Source: Cyanoderma ruficeps
Taxonomy: Eukaryota; Chordata; Aves; Passeriformes; Timaliidae
Length of the DNA stretch: 64,000 bases
Direction: 5' to 3'
Assembly: GCA_008694505.1 (NCBI GenBank)
Contig: VZDJ01000623.1
Span: forward strand, 16,673,754-16,737,753
Positions 33,311 to 44,994 of this stretch are shown piece by piece; position 1 is the first letter of the stretch, and each line of letters opens with the position of its first letter. The notes beneath the pieces were generated by a model, which saw only the letters and a program-made list of their open reading frames with translations, was not told the DNA's origin and ran no database searches. Made by a program: the position numbers and the translations under genes.

Positions 33311-36300
33311 TTGCAGCTTAGATGGATGCAATATAACAGGAATTGTTGTTAATTGCCTTTTAGTGGCTGGTGCTTTCACTCAGTCCCAGATCTCAGAAAG
33401 GGATCTGATTTTATCTAAGTGGAAGATATAGGACAAGGGGAAAGTCCTTTGGTCTGGTGTTGACTTGTGGTGCTGCCCATGTTCAAGATCACCTCAAAAG
33501 ATGTAGGAAGAGGTCATTTTTGATGGAGTATGCCAGCAAGCATCCAAAATCAGAACTAACAGGAGCAGCTCTTTAAACCCTAGCCTTAGGAATAATTTAT
33601 TGAACATAGTTCTGAAATTGTCAAAAATGTAATAGAAAGGTTTCAAACCTGTTTTTCTCCCTGTTCATTAATTTCAGAACTGGATTTCGACTTTGATTAC
33701 CAAATATAATCCCATTTTGATGACAAACCCAAAATTTTCAAATTCAGTGGTGCTACTTTATTAAAATAAAAAAATCCTTTCCTGACCTTGAAAACTACTC
33801 AGCTTCACTTGGAGAGATTTCCATTAGATGTTTCAAAGTTTGTCAGGATGATTGTAGAGTAATTCACCCAAAGTATTTTAAGTCCCCATTTTATTTCATA
33901 TCCTCGGATGAACACTTAAAGGGAATCTCCCAGTCATCTCCAATTCCTGAATTGTTGAAACATCATCTGCTCTTGTTCTCCTGCACCTTCACTGTGAGCA
34001 ACACCCCCAAGTCTCTAACTAGCTTGTTTAGATTCAAACTGGAGCTTTTGGTTTTATTTCTACTTTTAGAGCTCCAATAGCTAAAAAATGGGATGATTTT
34101 ACTAAGTTTGATGTTAGATCTTGAGTTCTTACAGAGAAGTTGGATCCTAACTTCTTACAGAGACCAATAAAGGTGGGTACAGAAAAGCTTTAGGTGAGAC
34201 AATTTCCTTGTTGATCAAGACGGAGACCTAGGCTCTTTCTGTAAACCTCTTAAATTGCCCTGCCGTGAAGGACCTCAGCTTTTTTACTCTAGACTTAACA
34301 GAGAAATTTGGCCTTTGAACTGAAGACTTGACAAAGAATATTAGTCTCCCCATCAACTCCTCACTTGAAATGCTCTCATGTTTTGTTGATAGTTGGTGTT
34401 GTATCGTTGCATACTGCTATTTTGAGTAAATAACTGGAATTTTTCCCTTTTTGTGTCAAATTTTAAACTTCTTTCTTTGATAGCATGTGATTACACTGTA
34501 TTATTAATTGATTAATGTCTCCCTTTGATCTGCCTTGGAGAAGCAGTGAAAACATCTAGGTAGTTTAGTATATAGTTCATTTATGTATCACAATACATAA
34601 GTGGAGGATTCACATCTGTTATTAGGATTTTTTAAAAATGTCATGTCTCTACCATGAAAAACAATTTAAAGAAATCATTCCCTGTAGTAGTTTGTAACTT
34701 GGCTCCATTGGCATGGGCATCTCAGCTGCCTTAAATTAGATTAAATTATTTTAGGCCTAGTAGGATGATTCATGGGCGCGCTATAAAGTTCATGGTACAA
34801 ATTCAAAACCAGAGGCTCCAGTAGATTTTGGCTTGAATTCAAACAGAACAAGACTCCAAAATGAAACAAACACTATTCTTGAAACATAGTGCACATCTAT
34901 TCATTACTACAATACCTAAGTTTAATTTAAAATTTTTAATAGAATTTTTTATAACAGTTGTGCTCATTAAAGATATCCAGTTCCATGAGACCTTTCCTTT
35001 GGTGAACAGTAGTCTCTTGAAAGCCATTCTCTAACTCAAGGGTTCAATACAGCAGACAGGATTTATCAATTCACTGTACATAAAGTGCAGTTATCCTGTG
35101 GCAGCTTTGCTTTTATCTTAGGAGGTTAAACATTAATTTATTCCATGTATGTGAAAAATTTTATCTCTTATTAAACCATTCATATGTTTCCTATGCCTAC
35201 ATCTCATTTTGTGCATAATGATCTTTAACCTACAAGTCATTAAATGATTTTTGCCTCTAAGGTAATTTATTAATTATAACACACATTTGTTGTTAATTAA
35301 AAGATGCAGTTGGCTTAGTACTTGATATTGTTGCTAAATTAATTCATTACATCTTTGACTAAATGCTGAGATGCGACCTTCCTATAGTGTTACACCTGAT
35401 GCTGTTGTTTCACACCAGCTACCACAAGATCTAATAATAATTACCGAGGATTCAGCCTGTCTGGCTGCTAGTAAAGATCTCAAGATGGTAGAGGAGAACA
35501 AATTATTAGAACTGAGATCTGTGTTCACAGTCATAGAGAGAAGGAGCTTGTCTAAAAGGAAGAGGAGACACCTGATGGCACAGACAGAATACATAAGAAA
35601 TTTTACTAAACCACACAGGCAGATGAATCAGTGTTTCAGGGCAGTCAGAACCACTGCCCTAGAAAAAACCCTACTTCTTTTATAACACCAGAATGGAGAG
35701 TAACAGGTAGTCTGACTTAACCTGATTTGGGTTTTCATTTAGAAATGTACAGTATATAGGTCTATAACTTTTGTGTTTTGATAAAGTAATTTGTATTTAG
35801 AGCCCTATTAGAGGCCCTATGATGAAAATTATTCTTCTTGTTCTTCACCTCACTGTCTGAAGAGCGTTTTTGCTGGGTTTATTGGCAGTGGTTGATAGTG
35901 TAGTGTTCTGTAGTTACTCTCCATTCAGTCAGGAATCTGAGATTTTCCCAAGGCAAAGAATTTTTGGGGTTTTTTGGACACAATTGGTATTTGTGCTGCT
36001 TTGGACAATGGGATAAAAACCACTTCTGCAATACATATCCAACAACATTCAGAGTAAAAATAATTTAGGATGTAGCTTTTTTATCCAGCAGACTGCAAGA
36101 AGGATCCAATATATGCAAGAAATTACTGACATCTCCCATCACTTCCCAGGCAACAATGCCCTGGCATTCCCTGATACGCAGACATTCTGGTTTCCTCTTG
36201 TCCAGAACTATTCCAGTCTCACCAAAGCCCCCATGGCAGAGAACCTGCTTTGTTTTTCCTGTGCCACTCATTTCTTTGTACACATCCATGGGTTTTTTTT

Positions 36301-39300
36301 TGATAATTATTCTTTGGCTAATACCAGTATAAATAGCACATACTCTGTTTGGTCCATGCATGCATTCATGGCCAGTATATCAATCACAATTAATTTCTCT
36401 ATTGTTAATTCTCATAAATTAGTTTGGGTTTATTTGGTTTCTAGAAACCCAGAAACACCCATCTTTTATATTCATTGCTGAACTTTTAACTAATTGGTCA
36501 GAAATTTAAATCAGTGGAAAAAAACTACCATGGGAGAGGATGAATATGAAGATCACGTAGACAGATCATTATTTGTGCTAATTACATTATTTGGACTAAT
36601 GCACTATATAAATGAAAGTGGCACTGGTTTCTCATCTCTTTGTACAGATAATTCGAGATTTCTGAACAAGTAAATGTACTTACATTTTTATGTAAAACTT
36701 GCTCACATCTTCAGAAAAAGAAATATATTCCCATTTATGTAGACTACTCCTTTCTAGAAATCCATACAAATAGGTTAAAGGAAACGGCAATAATGTAAGT
36801 CATTATGTAGAAAATGGTCGATCGGGAATGCATTATTTCCAGCCGTATCTTTCATTACATCCAAAGGCTCTGGAAATTACATTAGGTTTCACTTTTTCAT
36901 TTTTGATCTTCTATTCTGGTGATCTTTTTCAAAACATTACACCGATGTGACCAGAACATGAGATCAGCATTCTTCCAGAATTATGCTAGGACACTGTGGT
37001 CACATTAGGAAACGACATGTCACCCTGATTACCTTTTAGCAAGGTTTATCATTTAAGGGTACAGCAATAAATATTTAATCATCAAGGTCAACAGGAAGGT
37101 TCTGTCTTGTGTCGAAGCAACACTGGAATTGAGTACACCTAGGGGTTATATAACTTATTTTAAAAAGAAAGCTTTTCCTCACTTCTTATCCTGCAGATTT
37201 CCAGTTAATCGGAAATAAATTGTGCTATTTTGAGATTGGAAGTCATATTTACCCAGATAGTAAAAAAGGCTTTTCCTGGTCCTTTAAAGCAGAAGTTCAC
37301 ATCAAACCACTGTCAAACCTGTCAAGAGAATATTTTTCATCTCTTTAAGAATTAAATTTGAAATCTGAATGATAATAATTAGAATTACTTTGATAAATGA
37401 CACAATAGAATGGACATGTAGTTGTTTAAGGAGAAAGAATAATCACAAATATCTTCCTTCGCGTGTGTTTTAAAATTTGTCAGAAATAAAGTAAACAGAT
37501 CTGCATCCCATGATAGATATGAAAATAGCTTCACTAGCAATGAAAATAAAGGCATCAAAAGGATAAGGAGTTTCCAAAGCCAAGAATGTGAGTAAATATG
37601 AACAGAAGGAATTTAGGGTTATTTGGGGTTATCACAGCAACCCAAATAAAATGGATTTTAATGTCAATCTGTTTTTGTGAGATGCAAATGAAATACACAG
37701 ATGCTTTAGAGATGATCAAATTTAACAGCTCTGAAACTTTGTGTATTTAAAAGCATAATATAAATTTTAATCGGCATTTCCATATGGGAATTCTGTAGAT
37801 GAAACTGCAGAGCTCACAGAAATACAACCACTGATGCCAGTGTTTGTGGCACTAGGGCTAACACGAAATGCCTTGCAAGGACAAAAGAGAAAGCTGCTAT
37901 AAACACCGGGATCGGCACATTGGCAAAATGCTGACTTCCTGCCACTGTCACCTTCCACAGCCCTCAGCCGTCCTGCTCCTTTCCTGGAGCACATTTTAAC
38001 CAGGATCCTTTAAGAAGGTCTGAGCTGTGTAGGATTTGGGAGGATTTATGTGTAAGACAGTACATTTGCTGTATGCTTCCTACAATCACAGGTGGCAGGA
38101 ATCGATGATCAGATGATCATTCATCTTTTTTGTCTTTTTGTAAGGAACGACACTAAAGGCCACTAAAAGTGGTATGGCAACTTTAAGAGAATGACTCCTA
38201 ACATTTCCAAAACATATCAGCTGATTAATCATTATCAAGTTTCTTCTTAAAAAGGCTTATTTTGAAACAGATGACGTACTCTAAGCTTTCTCTCAGTAAA
38301 AACAGTACTCAGGGGGTCTTGAACAGTGGCCAGAAAAATATGACAAAATTGAAGAGTTATTCCATTTATATGATCACAAAGGACATGGACTGCTGAGATT
38401 CTGATTATTTTTTTCTCCTTGTACTTAGGTCTATGCAGATTTTAACAGTGGAATCTGAGAAATGATCAGCCAATTACAAAATGTATGATATTTTCAAATT
38501 TGGGGGGGGAAGGAGTAAAGATCATTGCATTACAGACAAGGTGTATTTAGAAAACACAGCTTCCCCTGGAGCTTTGTACTCCACATAATTACATTACACA
38601 TACAGTAATTGAAACTTGTGAATACGTCAAACTGTGTGTTTTCACAAACCTGCAGTAATCATCTCAAATTATTTAAATTCACTATTTGACATAATTGCCA
38701 TAAATATGACAGAAAAAGATATTCCTAGGGTATATTGCTTCATAACTCTATCAAATGACTACCTAGGGAGATAACTACACTGTGTTCCTATGGAAATCTG
38801 CAGGGTAGCAACATCCAGTACTGAATACTTGTCTTCTCACAAACGCTCTTTAAATTAAAGGGAAAGCTCTGTGGTCTGGGACAATCCACATACCTCTCTG
38901 ATTCAGAAATTACCATGAAATCAAGCACTGGGAAACTGCTGGCCAGCAGCTCAACAGCTGTCACCAGGAACAGCTCCACTGAAGTCGGAAAAAAACAATG
39001 CTGATTTTTACCAACAGATAATTCAAATTGCACTTCTGGGGAGAGTACACCTGCTGGGTTCCTGACACAACTGCAATAGACTTGTCACCTCCACAAAGAC
39101 TCCTCTGAGACCAGAGATTGTCCTGTTTGTTGTGTGTTCAATGTGTGAGAGAAAAGGCTCTCTAGGTGTTCATGAAAGCCAAATGCCGATTGTAGTTTCC
39201 AGCCCTTCTGAACTTTTGAGATGCCATGAGTGCTGGAATAAAAAAAAATCGCAACACATTTGCTTCAAGAAGTGCTGTGTACATGGAAAGGAAAAGAATA

Positions 39301-39887
39301 GGGCAGGGGGATGGAATGGGTTGTAGCATCATAAATTATAGCTGAATGCCTAACATGCAGTTTAAGGAATGAATTTGTCCAATCTGTTGTCTGACTGACC
39401 AAAAGGCAAACGATATATTAGTTGATAATGTGTAGCACTGCTGGTAAAAAGAGTAAATGGAGTCATTGCAGGAAACAGATACACAAGAAGACATTTTACA
39501 TTTTTATTAGGAAACATGAAAACTTTCCAAAGGTCTTTCACAACATCTAAGTTCTAACAAATATTTGATGGCCCTTGGAGTTAAGGTGAATTAATGAAGA
39601 GGAAAAAAAAAACAGAAAACCATGCAGAAAACCCTTTTCATCCCTTCAGTTTTATGTGTGGGGGGGGGGGAAATAAAAAGCAAACAAAAACCACAAAGAA
39701 AGTTGTAGAAACTTCTTCAGCTAGAAAGTGGAAGCAAGCTTTAAAATGGGGTATTTTCTTTTACTTTGTCCCTCTGACTGTATGGTGGGAGGATGAATTT
39801 AAATTTACTAAATCATCTTGTCTTTGCCTCAAGAGTCAGAGAGCCTTGTGGACATTTCCTAACATTGTGGATGTTCAGATGACACTC
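33311..39887. other. 6.6 kb: largest interval with no recognised element
   Basis: No transposon and no convincing gene. Frames at 35371-35685 (104 codons) and 36113-36481 (122 codons) are the longest but show no family resemblance, conserved motif or splice sites. Noted items: a CpG-containing GGGCGCGC next to TATAAA at 34775-34787, a patch of unique-looking sequence at about 36540-36900, a somewhat GC-richer patch at 37780-38000, and a G run at 39660-39670. It may hold regulatory elements; nothing more can be claimed. Confidence 0.5.
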
Positions 39888-40026
39888 TGTGAGGTTGGTG
39901 AGGCACTGGCACAGGATGCCCAGGGAAGCTGTGGATGCCCTATCCCTGGAAGTGCTCAGTTAGGTTTGATGGGGTTTTGAGGAATCTTGTCTAGTGGAAG
40001 GTGTACCTGTTGTTCTATGGTTATAC
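39888..40026 (+). mobile_element. CR1 LINE 3' end, sense, short
   Basis: Sense CR1 blocks: 'gaggttggtgaggcactggc' with 'acaggatgcccagggaagct', 'gtggatgccctatccctgga' with 'agtgctcag', 'ttaggtttgatggggttttg', 'tctagtggaaggtgtacctg', ending in a decayed TTCTATGGTTATA tail. The 'cccatggcaggggggttggaac' block is deleted, joining 'gtacctg' directly to the tail. The 128-codon frame at 39594-39980 runs into this element and is not a gene. Confidence 0.88.
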
Positions 40027-40064
40027 AAAATGTATTTGAAAGGAAAGATAACTTATTTTAATCA

Positions 40065-40065
<1 letters not shown>

Positions 40066-40133
<68 letters not shown>

Positions 40134-40134
40134 T
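40066..40134. repeat. (TCTT)n microsatellite, about 17 copies
   Basis: An uninterrupted run of the tetramer TCTT (read on the other strand, AAGA) over about 69 bases. Tetranucleotide arrays of this length are usually length-polymorphic. It lies about 40 bases after a CR1 tail. Confidence 0.97.
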
Positions 40135-40303
40135 TCTGAGATACTGTGTGCTTTTCCCCTGCAAACAAACTGATCTGTACATCTATATGTATTTGTATAA
40201 CCACAAATTATTTTTGTGCATAACAACATTTTATTAAAAGAAAAAAAACTATCTATTCAACACCTAGTTCAAAAAGAAATTATATAAAGTTGTGGCTAAA
40301 TAT

Positions 40304-40354
40304 CTTCAACTGTTATCCAGCAGACTTCTGGATAACTTCAACTGTTCAACTGTT
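40304..40354. repeat. Hairpin flanked by direct repeats
   Basis: GTTATCCAG (40312-40320), seven bases, then CTGGATAAC (40328-40336) form a perfect 9-base stem. The word CTTCAACTGTT occurs at 40304-40314 and again at 40336-40346, followed by another TTCAACTGTT at 40345-40354. This mixed direct and inverted arrangement is typical of a local template-switch event in replication. Confidence 0.75.
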
Positions 40355-41990
40355 TCACAGTTATGAGAAGTACTGGCCTGGCAAACCAATGCAACAATGG
40401 TTTCTCAAAAACTGGTGTCTTCTAGCTGTAGGATGGCCACTGGAGCTCTTTGGTGGTAGGCAAATAGATGAAGTTAAAAATAACCAAACAACCTTTTTTA
40501 ATCACTGATTTCCATGAATGCTGCATTCACCCTTTATTCAAACTCTAGAGAGTCTGAGAAAAAGCCTCAAGCCATTGCTCGTTGCCACACATGAAAAGCT
40601 TTCAGAGAATTTACATGGAATTCAAACTATTCAAAAAATAACTAATTCAAAAATTACAGTTAACACACTGTAAGATTCGGACATGCTGTAAGAATAGGAC
40701 AAGAATGAGAGTGAGAATATTGTAAATCCAGCATATTTTGCCAGTTTTTCTTTAGCAACCTCTAGGACTTTGGTTTTGGACTTTGTCTTTTTTGACTAAA
40801 AAAATTAAATGAAAGCTTTAAGCACCAATGTTATTAATTGTCTTACAAAGTATTTAAACTTAAATATTCTAGAATATCTTGTTAACTCTTACTAGAGAGT
40901 TCTTCTAGCTTTGTTCTATTCAAAGTGAATTCTTTATTTTACAACCCTACTAAGCAGGCATAACTTGTGAGTTAAAGCATCAGGATTTTATACATTCTTA
41001 TGCATTGAGACCCTCTTACTTTTTAAATTCCATCAGACTCTTGATGATCTTTTCTGAAATTCTGGTGGTATGATTTTTATATTGTATGAGCCAAGGGTGT
41101 ACTGGGAGTCTAGCTCTACTGTACTTATATTAATTTATATCTTAATTTGGATAGATATAGACTTGGAGTTCCCATTTCTTTTCACACCTCCTTCAGCCTG
41201 ACTGGACATGCTGGGAGTGTGGGCTATCTCCTGGTACTCAGTGCTAGTCTTCTCATGGTGTGCCATGCCTGTAAGATGAACAGGAACATCCATCCCTTTA
41301 AGACAGAACATTAATTTGGAAATCTGGGAGAGAAAAAGCACATTTTGTTCTAAATGTACTGTATGAGCTAGGAGAGGTATTCTTTCCTTCTTTCACAGGC
41401 ACATCTGAGCTTCAGGGTTCCCATTTAAGTGGAATAGTGCCTTCACATATTGTTGTCAGAGAGGTTCCAGCAGAAAGAGTAACCATATGGATATCCCTCA
41501 ACATATAGCAGAGGATAATGGCAGTACAGCACTGAGGCACAGGATATCCTGATAACTTCCAAGCATATGTACAATCCTAAAAATCCCTGTACATATCTAA
41601 GTAAGATTTTAAGAAAAACATATGCATTCATTTATTCAGATTGTATAAACTAATGGTTTTTCTGGAGTGTAATGTGCAGTTTAGATGTCTATATTAAAAA
41701 AAGTCTGACCCCATCTCTACAAAATCTAATACGTTTTCCTTTCTGCTCTACAAATGCCAAGTCTAACAATTTGATTTCATTTCATAAATGCTTTCACAAA
41801 CACAAACATCATCACTAACCCTTCCTTAGTGTGCTCTGGTAAAATGATACTCCTGTCTTTGAACTTAGCATGCTATGTATTTCTGTACTCAGAGTGAACA
41901 GATAACATGAATATCTTTATTTCACTTTAGCTGAGGTGGGTTTTCTGAAAAAGGATCTGTGTACTGCTTTGGGACCACATTTGGGAATAC

Positions 41991-42076
41991 CATTTTTCTT
42001 TTTTTCTGTTTTTGGGTTTTTTCTGTTGTTGTTGTTGTTTTTGGGGGGAGTTGTTTGTTTGTTGTTTTGTTTTTTA
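41991..42076. repeat. T/G-rich low-complexity tract
   Basis: Includes TTGTTGTTGTTG, a GGGGGG run and (TTTG)n on the + strand. Simple sequence; the 62-codon frame across it is an artefact. Confidence 0.85.
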
Positions 42077-43311
42077 GAAGTCATTTCATGAGCCTCTCCT
42101 TACACAGCCAAACAGCTGTACTCAGTCAGCACTGCTGCGGAACCTGAGCATGCAGGCATCAATGTGCCAGCTGTATGACTCACAGGAGTTATTTTCAGCT
42201 TTGGTAGCTAATATGGGAAGGTAGGACAACTGCTTAATAATACTAACTATCAGAAAGGAATTACAGCTGTGGAGACAGAGGTTCATCTAATCAATGTTAC
42301 ACAGTGTGAAGTGATGCAGGATGCTTAAATCAGAAATAATATTTGTAGCTGACTGTCAAAATCCTCTACCAGTTGCATGCTGCAAATTTGCTTTCTTTTA
42401 TGCATGCTTTCACAAACACTCTTCATGTGTCTTCCCAAGTGTGCAACATATTTTTTCCAATCATTTATAGGGGGTCAAAGTCACACTTAACCCTCAAACT
42501 ATGAGAAAAAAGGTTTCCTATAACCTCAAAAAGTAATCTACAAAAACATTCTTATTAATGATGGGAAAGGGATGATTTGCAGTAAATTTAATTAATATAC
42601 ATAGCACACTTATTTCTGTTGTATAACTAATATATTAACTGTACCCGGTGCCAGAGACCTAGGAGGCAAAAATATCTCAGACTGCCAGTTGTTTTTATAA
42701 CTGGCATCACCAGGAAATCAAAAAACCTATTGATTCCCAGAATTTGAGAGGTAAGGAAAATGCATCACTTTATAATGGACTTATTTCTTTGATTTGTCTC
42801 TAGATATTTAATGCTGGTTCAAAATAAAGCCATAACACAGGGCAAGGTAGATCTCTTGCTTAAAGTGCTATGCACTTTGTCGTGCTGTACCTTAACCAGA
42901 CTTCACAGAACAGTCAGCCACACTCTGTGCTGTGTTTTGCCTTTTGAAGGAAACACCTTGAAGGGGGGTTATCTGCATCCCTGCATTTCTATGGATTAAC
43001 TGAAAGCTGGGCTGGATTTCGTTTATGCAGTGCATTGTTATCTCAAAGGAAGGGCAGGAACAATGGGTTGTGTACTGGAAGTGTCACATTCACTGCTCAG
43101 TGCAGGTTATGTGCTTGCTGGTGCTGTAGCTCGGACTGCCTCTGACATGAGTTCATCCTGCACTAAGAGACACAGCCAGGAAAACTCCATGTTCTTTGGT
43201 GAGAGATGTCCTAAGGATAACCGATGCTGCTTGACCTTGGAGGCAAATACAAAGTTGGCTGCTAAACCTTGTTACATCCTAATCTCACACAATAGATCCT
43301 GTACAGGTGAC

Positions 43312-43472
43312 ACATGTTGCAGCTGTCCCATCCCTGGCAGTGTTCCAGGCCGGGTTGGAAGGGGCTCTGAGCAACCTGGCCTACTGGAAATTGTCCCTTC
43401 CCAAGGCAGAGGGGTTGAACCTAGATAGTCTTTAGGGTGCCTTCCAACCTGAACTTTTCTGATTCTGTGATT
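43312..43472 (+). mobile_element. CR1 LINE 3' end, sense
   Basis: Sense CR1 blocks: 'ccatccctggcagtgttcca', 'ggccgggttggaaggggctc' and 'tgagcaacctggcctactgg', 'ccttcccaaggcagaggggt', 'tgaacctagatagtctttag', and 'ggtgccttccaacctgaact', ending TTTTCTGATTCTGTGA. Only the terminal 160 bases remain and the copy is fairly well preserved. Confidence 0.92.
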
Positions 43473-44104
43473 AATGGAAAATATTTTTGATCTATGTTAC
43501 CCATCATGCTGCAAAGAAGTATTTGTGCTCTGCTGCCCTTTGCTCAACTAGGGTGACCTTCATTTGGATCACATTATAGTCATTGTGGGAGAAAGGAGTG
43601 GAGACATGTTAGCCTTTAGAAAATGCTTTAGGAACCTTTGTCTGAGTGCTGTATGAAGTATCTTTTGAGTTTTGGCATGCCCCTGTCACTTTTATTTATA
43701 GTCCTCTGTCTCTTGGTTCCACTCTGTGTGAGACAGAAGGGGTTTCCTGTGACAAATTAAAGAACAAGCAAAGATAAAAATGCCAAAAATCTTGGAAGGA
43801 TGTAGAAGAAAATGTAACAGACACCTTTGTTGGTTTTTTTTCTGAAATGGATCCTTACTCATATGGATGTGCTTGCTAGGCATGAACAATATGACTTACA
43901 GGTTTCTTTTAGCTTAGCCTATAGAAATAACATGTTTGTGTGGATTTCTTGGAATTTTTCTTTCCTTTGCTATTGATGTCATCTGTATTTATTTTTAGGC
44001 ATGAGATGTTCAGACCTTTCAGATCTACTTCCCAAACCCGTGTTTTCTTGATGTTGTTCCTCTTTCGATTGCCATTTAAAATACCTGCGCATTTTAATGT
44101 CAAC

Positions 44105-44128
44105 TGCTTTTATTATTGCTTTTATTAT
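44105..44128. repeat. 12-base tandem duplication
   Basis: The unit TGCTTTTATTAT occurs twice in direct succession. A short simple duplication with no evident function. Confidence 0.85.
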
Positions 44129-44964
44129 TGTTATTTCTCAGTTGTATAGAAAATTGAGTTATATAGGTAGATATGCAGTAACTACTGGCATCTTTTTTGT
44201 ATTTTATATGAAAGGTATGTTACCTACTCATCCTCAGACTGCTTTATGCATTTAGAGATTAGTGGGAGGGAGCTCATCTCTGATATCACTGCTGGCCCTT
44301 GCCCTTGCTGTTCAGTCTTGTCTCATGACTTATACATGAGGTACTCATTCACCTACATGCTCACAGATCAGAACAAAAATTCCAAAATGTCATTGAAGAA
44401 AGAACAGAGAAACCTGTCAGGCACTCTGAGGCACTGATGATAACTGTGACTTACAGCCTCTGGTGTTCTGACACAAAGGTGTAAAATAAAGATCCTGTGG
44501 ATGATGGCTCTTATGTTGCTATAAATTGAGTGGACCTTTCCCCCCAAAGCCTTGCATAAACATAATCAGGGAAAATGACTATTAAAATGTTGCAGCTGAG
44601 AATGGAGAATATTATCTATTTGCTTTGCATTCACTTTTGTAGAGGAATAATTCATCAGTTGGATTTACCCTGAGTGGCTTCTTCTGACACAAACTTCTGG
44701 TGTCCAAAGGCAACATTACCTATTTTCTGGGGCAGGCACAAACATATACATGCCACTATCTTCCACTGAGGAATTCAACTGAGCACTCTTTCCAAGTTGC
44801 ACTTGCGTCAGGGCACAATTACTGCTGGCAAATGCTAGCACACCCTTTCCTTTACACTTCATTTGTTGCTTAATCCATCTAATCTAATGGCCAGCCACAG
44901 AAAAGGCATTACCTTCTGCAATGCAAATATCTTTCTTTAAACTTTTTGTGATAGTGACAATGTC

Positions 44965-44994
44965 CTATCCTAAACTTGTCTATCCTAAACTTGT
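44965..44994. repeat. 15-base tandem duplication
   Basis: The unit CTATCCTAAACTTGT occurs twice in direct succession with no mismatch, so the duplication is probably recent or copied by replication slippage. Confidence 0.9.

Larger units (their letters stand above)
40140..43311. other. 3.2 kb without recognisable gene or repeat
   Basis: It contains a small inverted and direct repeat cluster (40304-40354) and a T/G tract (41991-42076). The rest is AT-rich. The portion 42800-43310 is somewhat richer in GC and carries frames of 62 and 132 codons, but these match no family I know and the latter ends inside a CR1. An unrecognised repeat there is possible. Confidence 0.5.

Noticed and set aside
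35371..35685. 104-codon open frame on the + strand with fairly normal amino-acid composition
   Set aside because: It was the most protein-like frame outside repeats, but it shows no known family, no flanking splice sites and no partner exons. Cross-species codon conservation would be needed.
36113..36481. 122-codon open frame on the + strand, overlapped by a 98-codon frame on the other strand
   Set aside because: No domain recognised; open frames on both strands at the same place suggest composition, not coding.
40066..40134. CRISPR-like array
   Set aside because: It is an uninterrupted tetranucleotide microsatellite without spacers, in a vertebrate genome.
43030..43428. 132-codon frame on the + strand
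   Set aside because: Its end is CR1 sequence and its first part matches no protein that I recognise.
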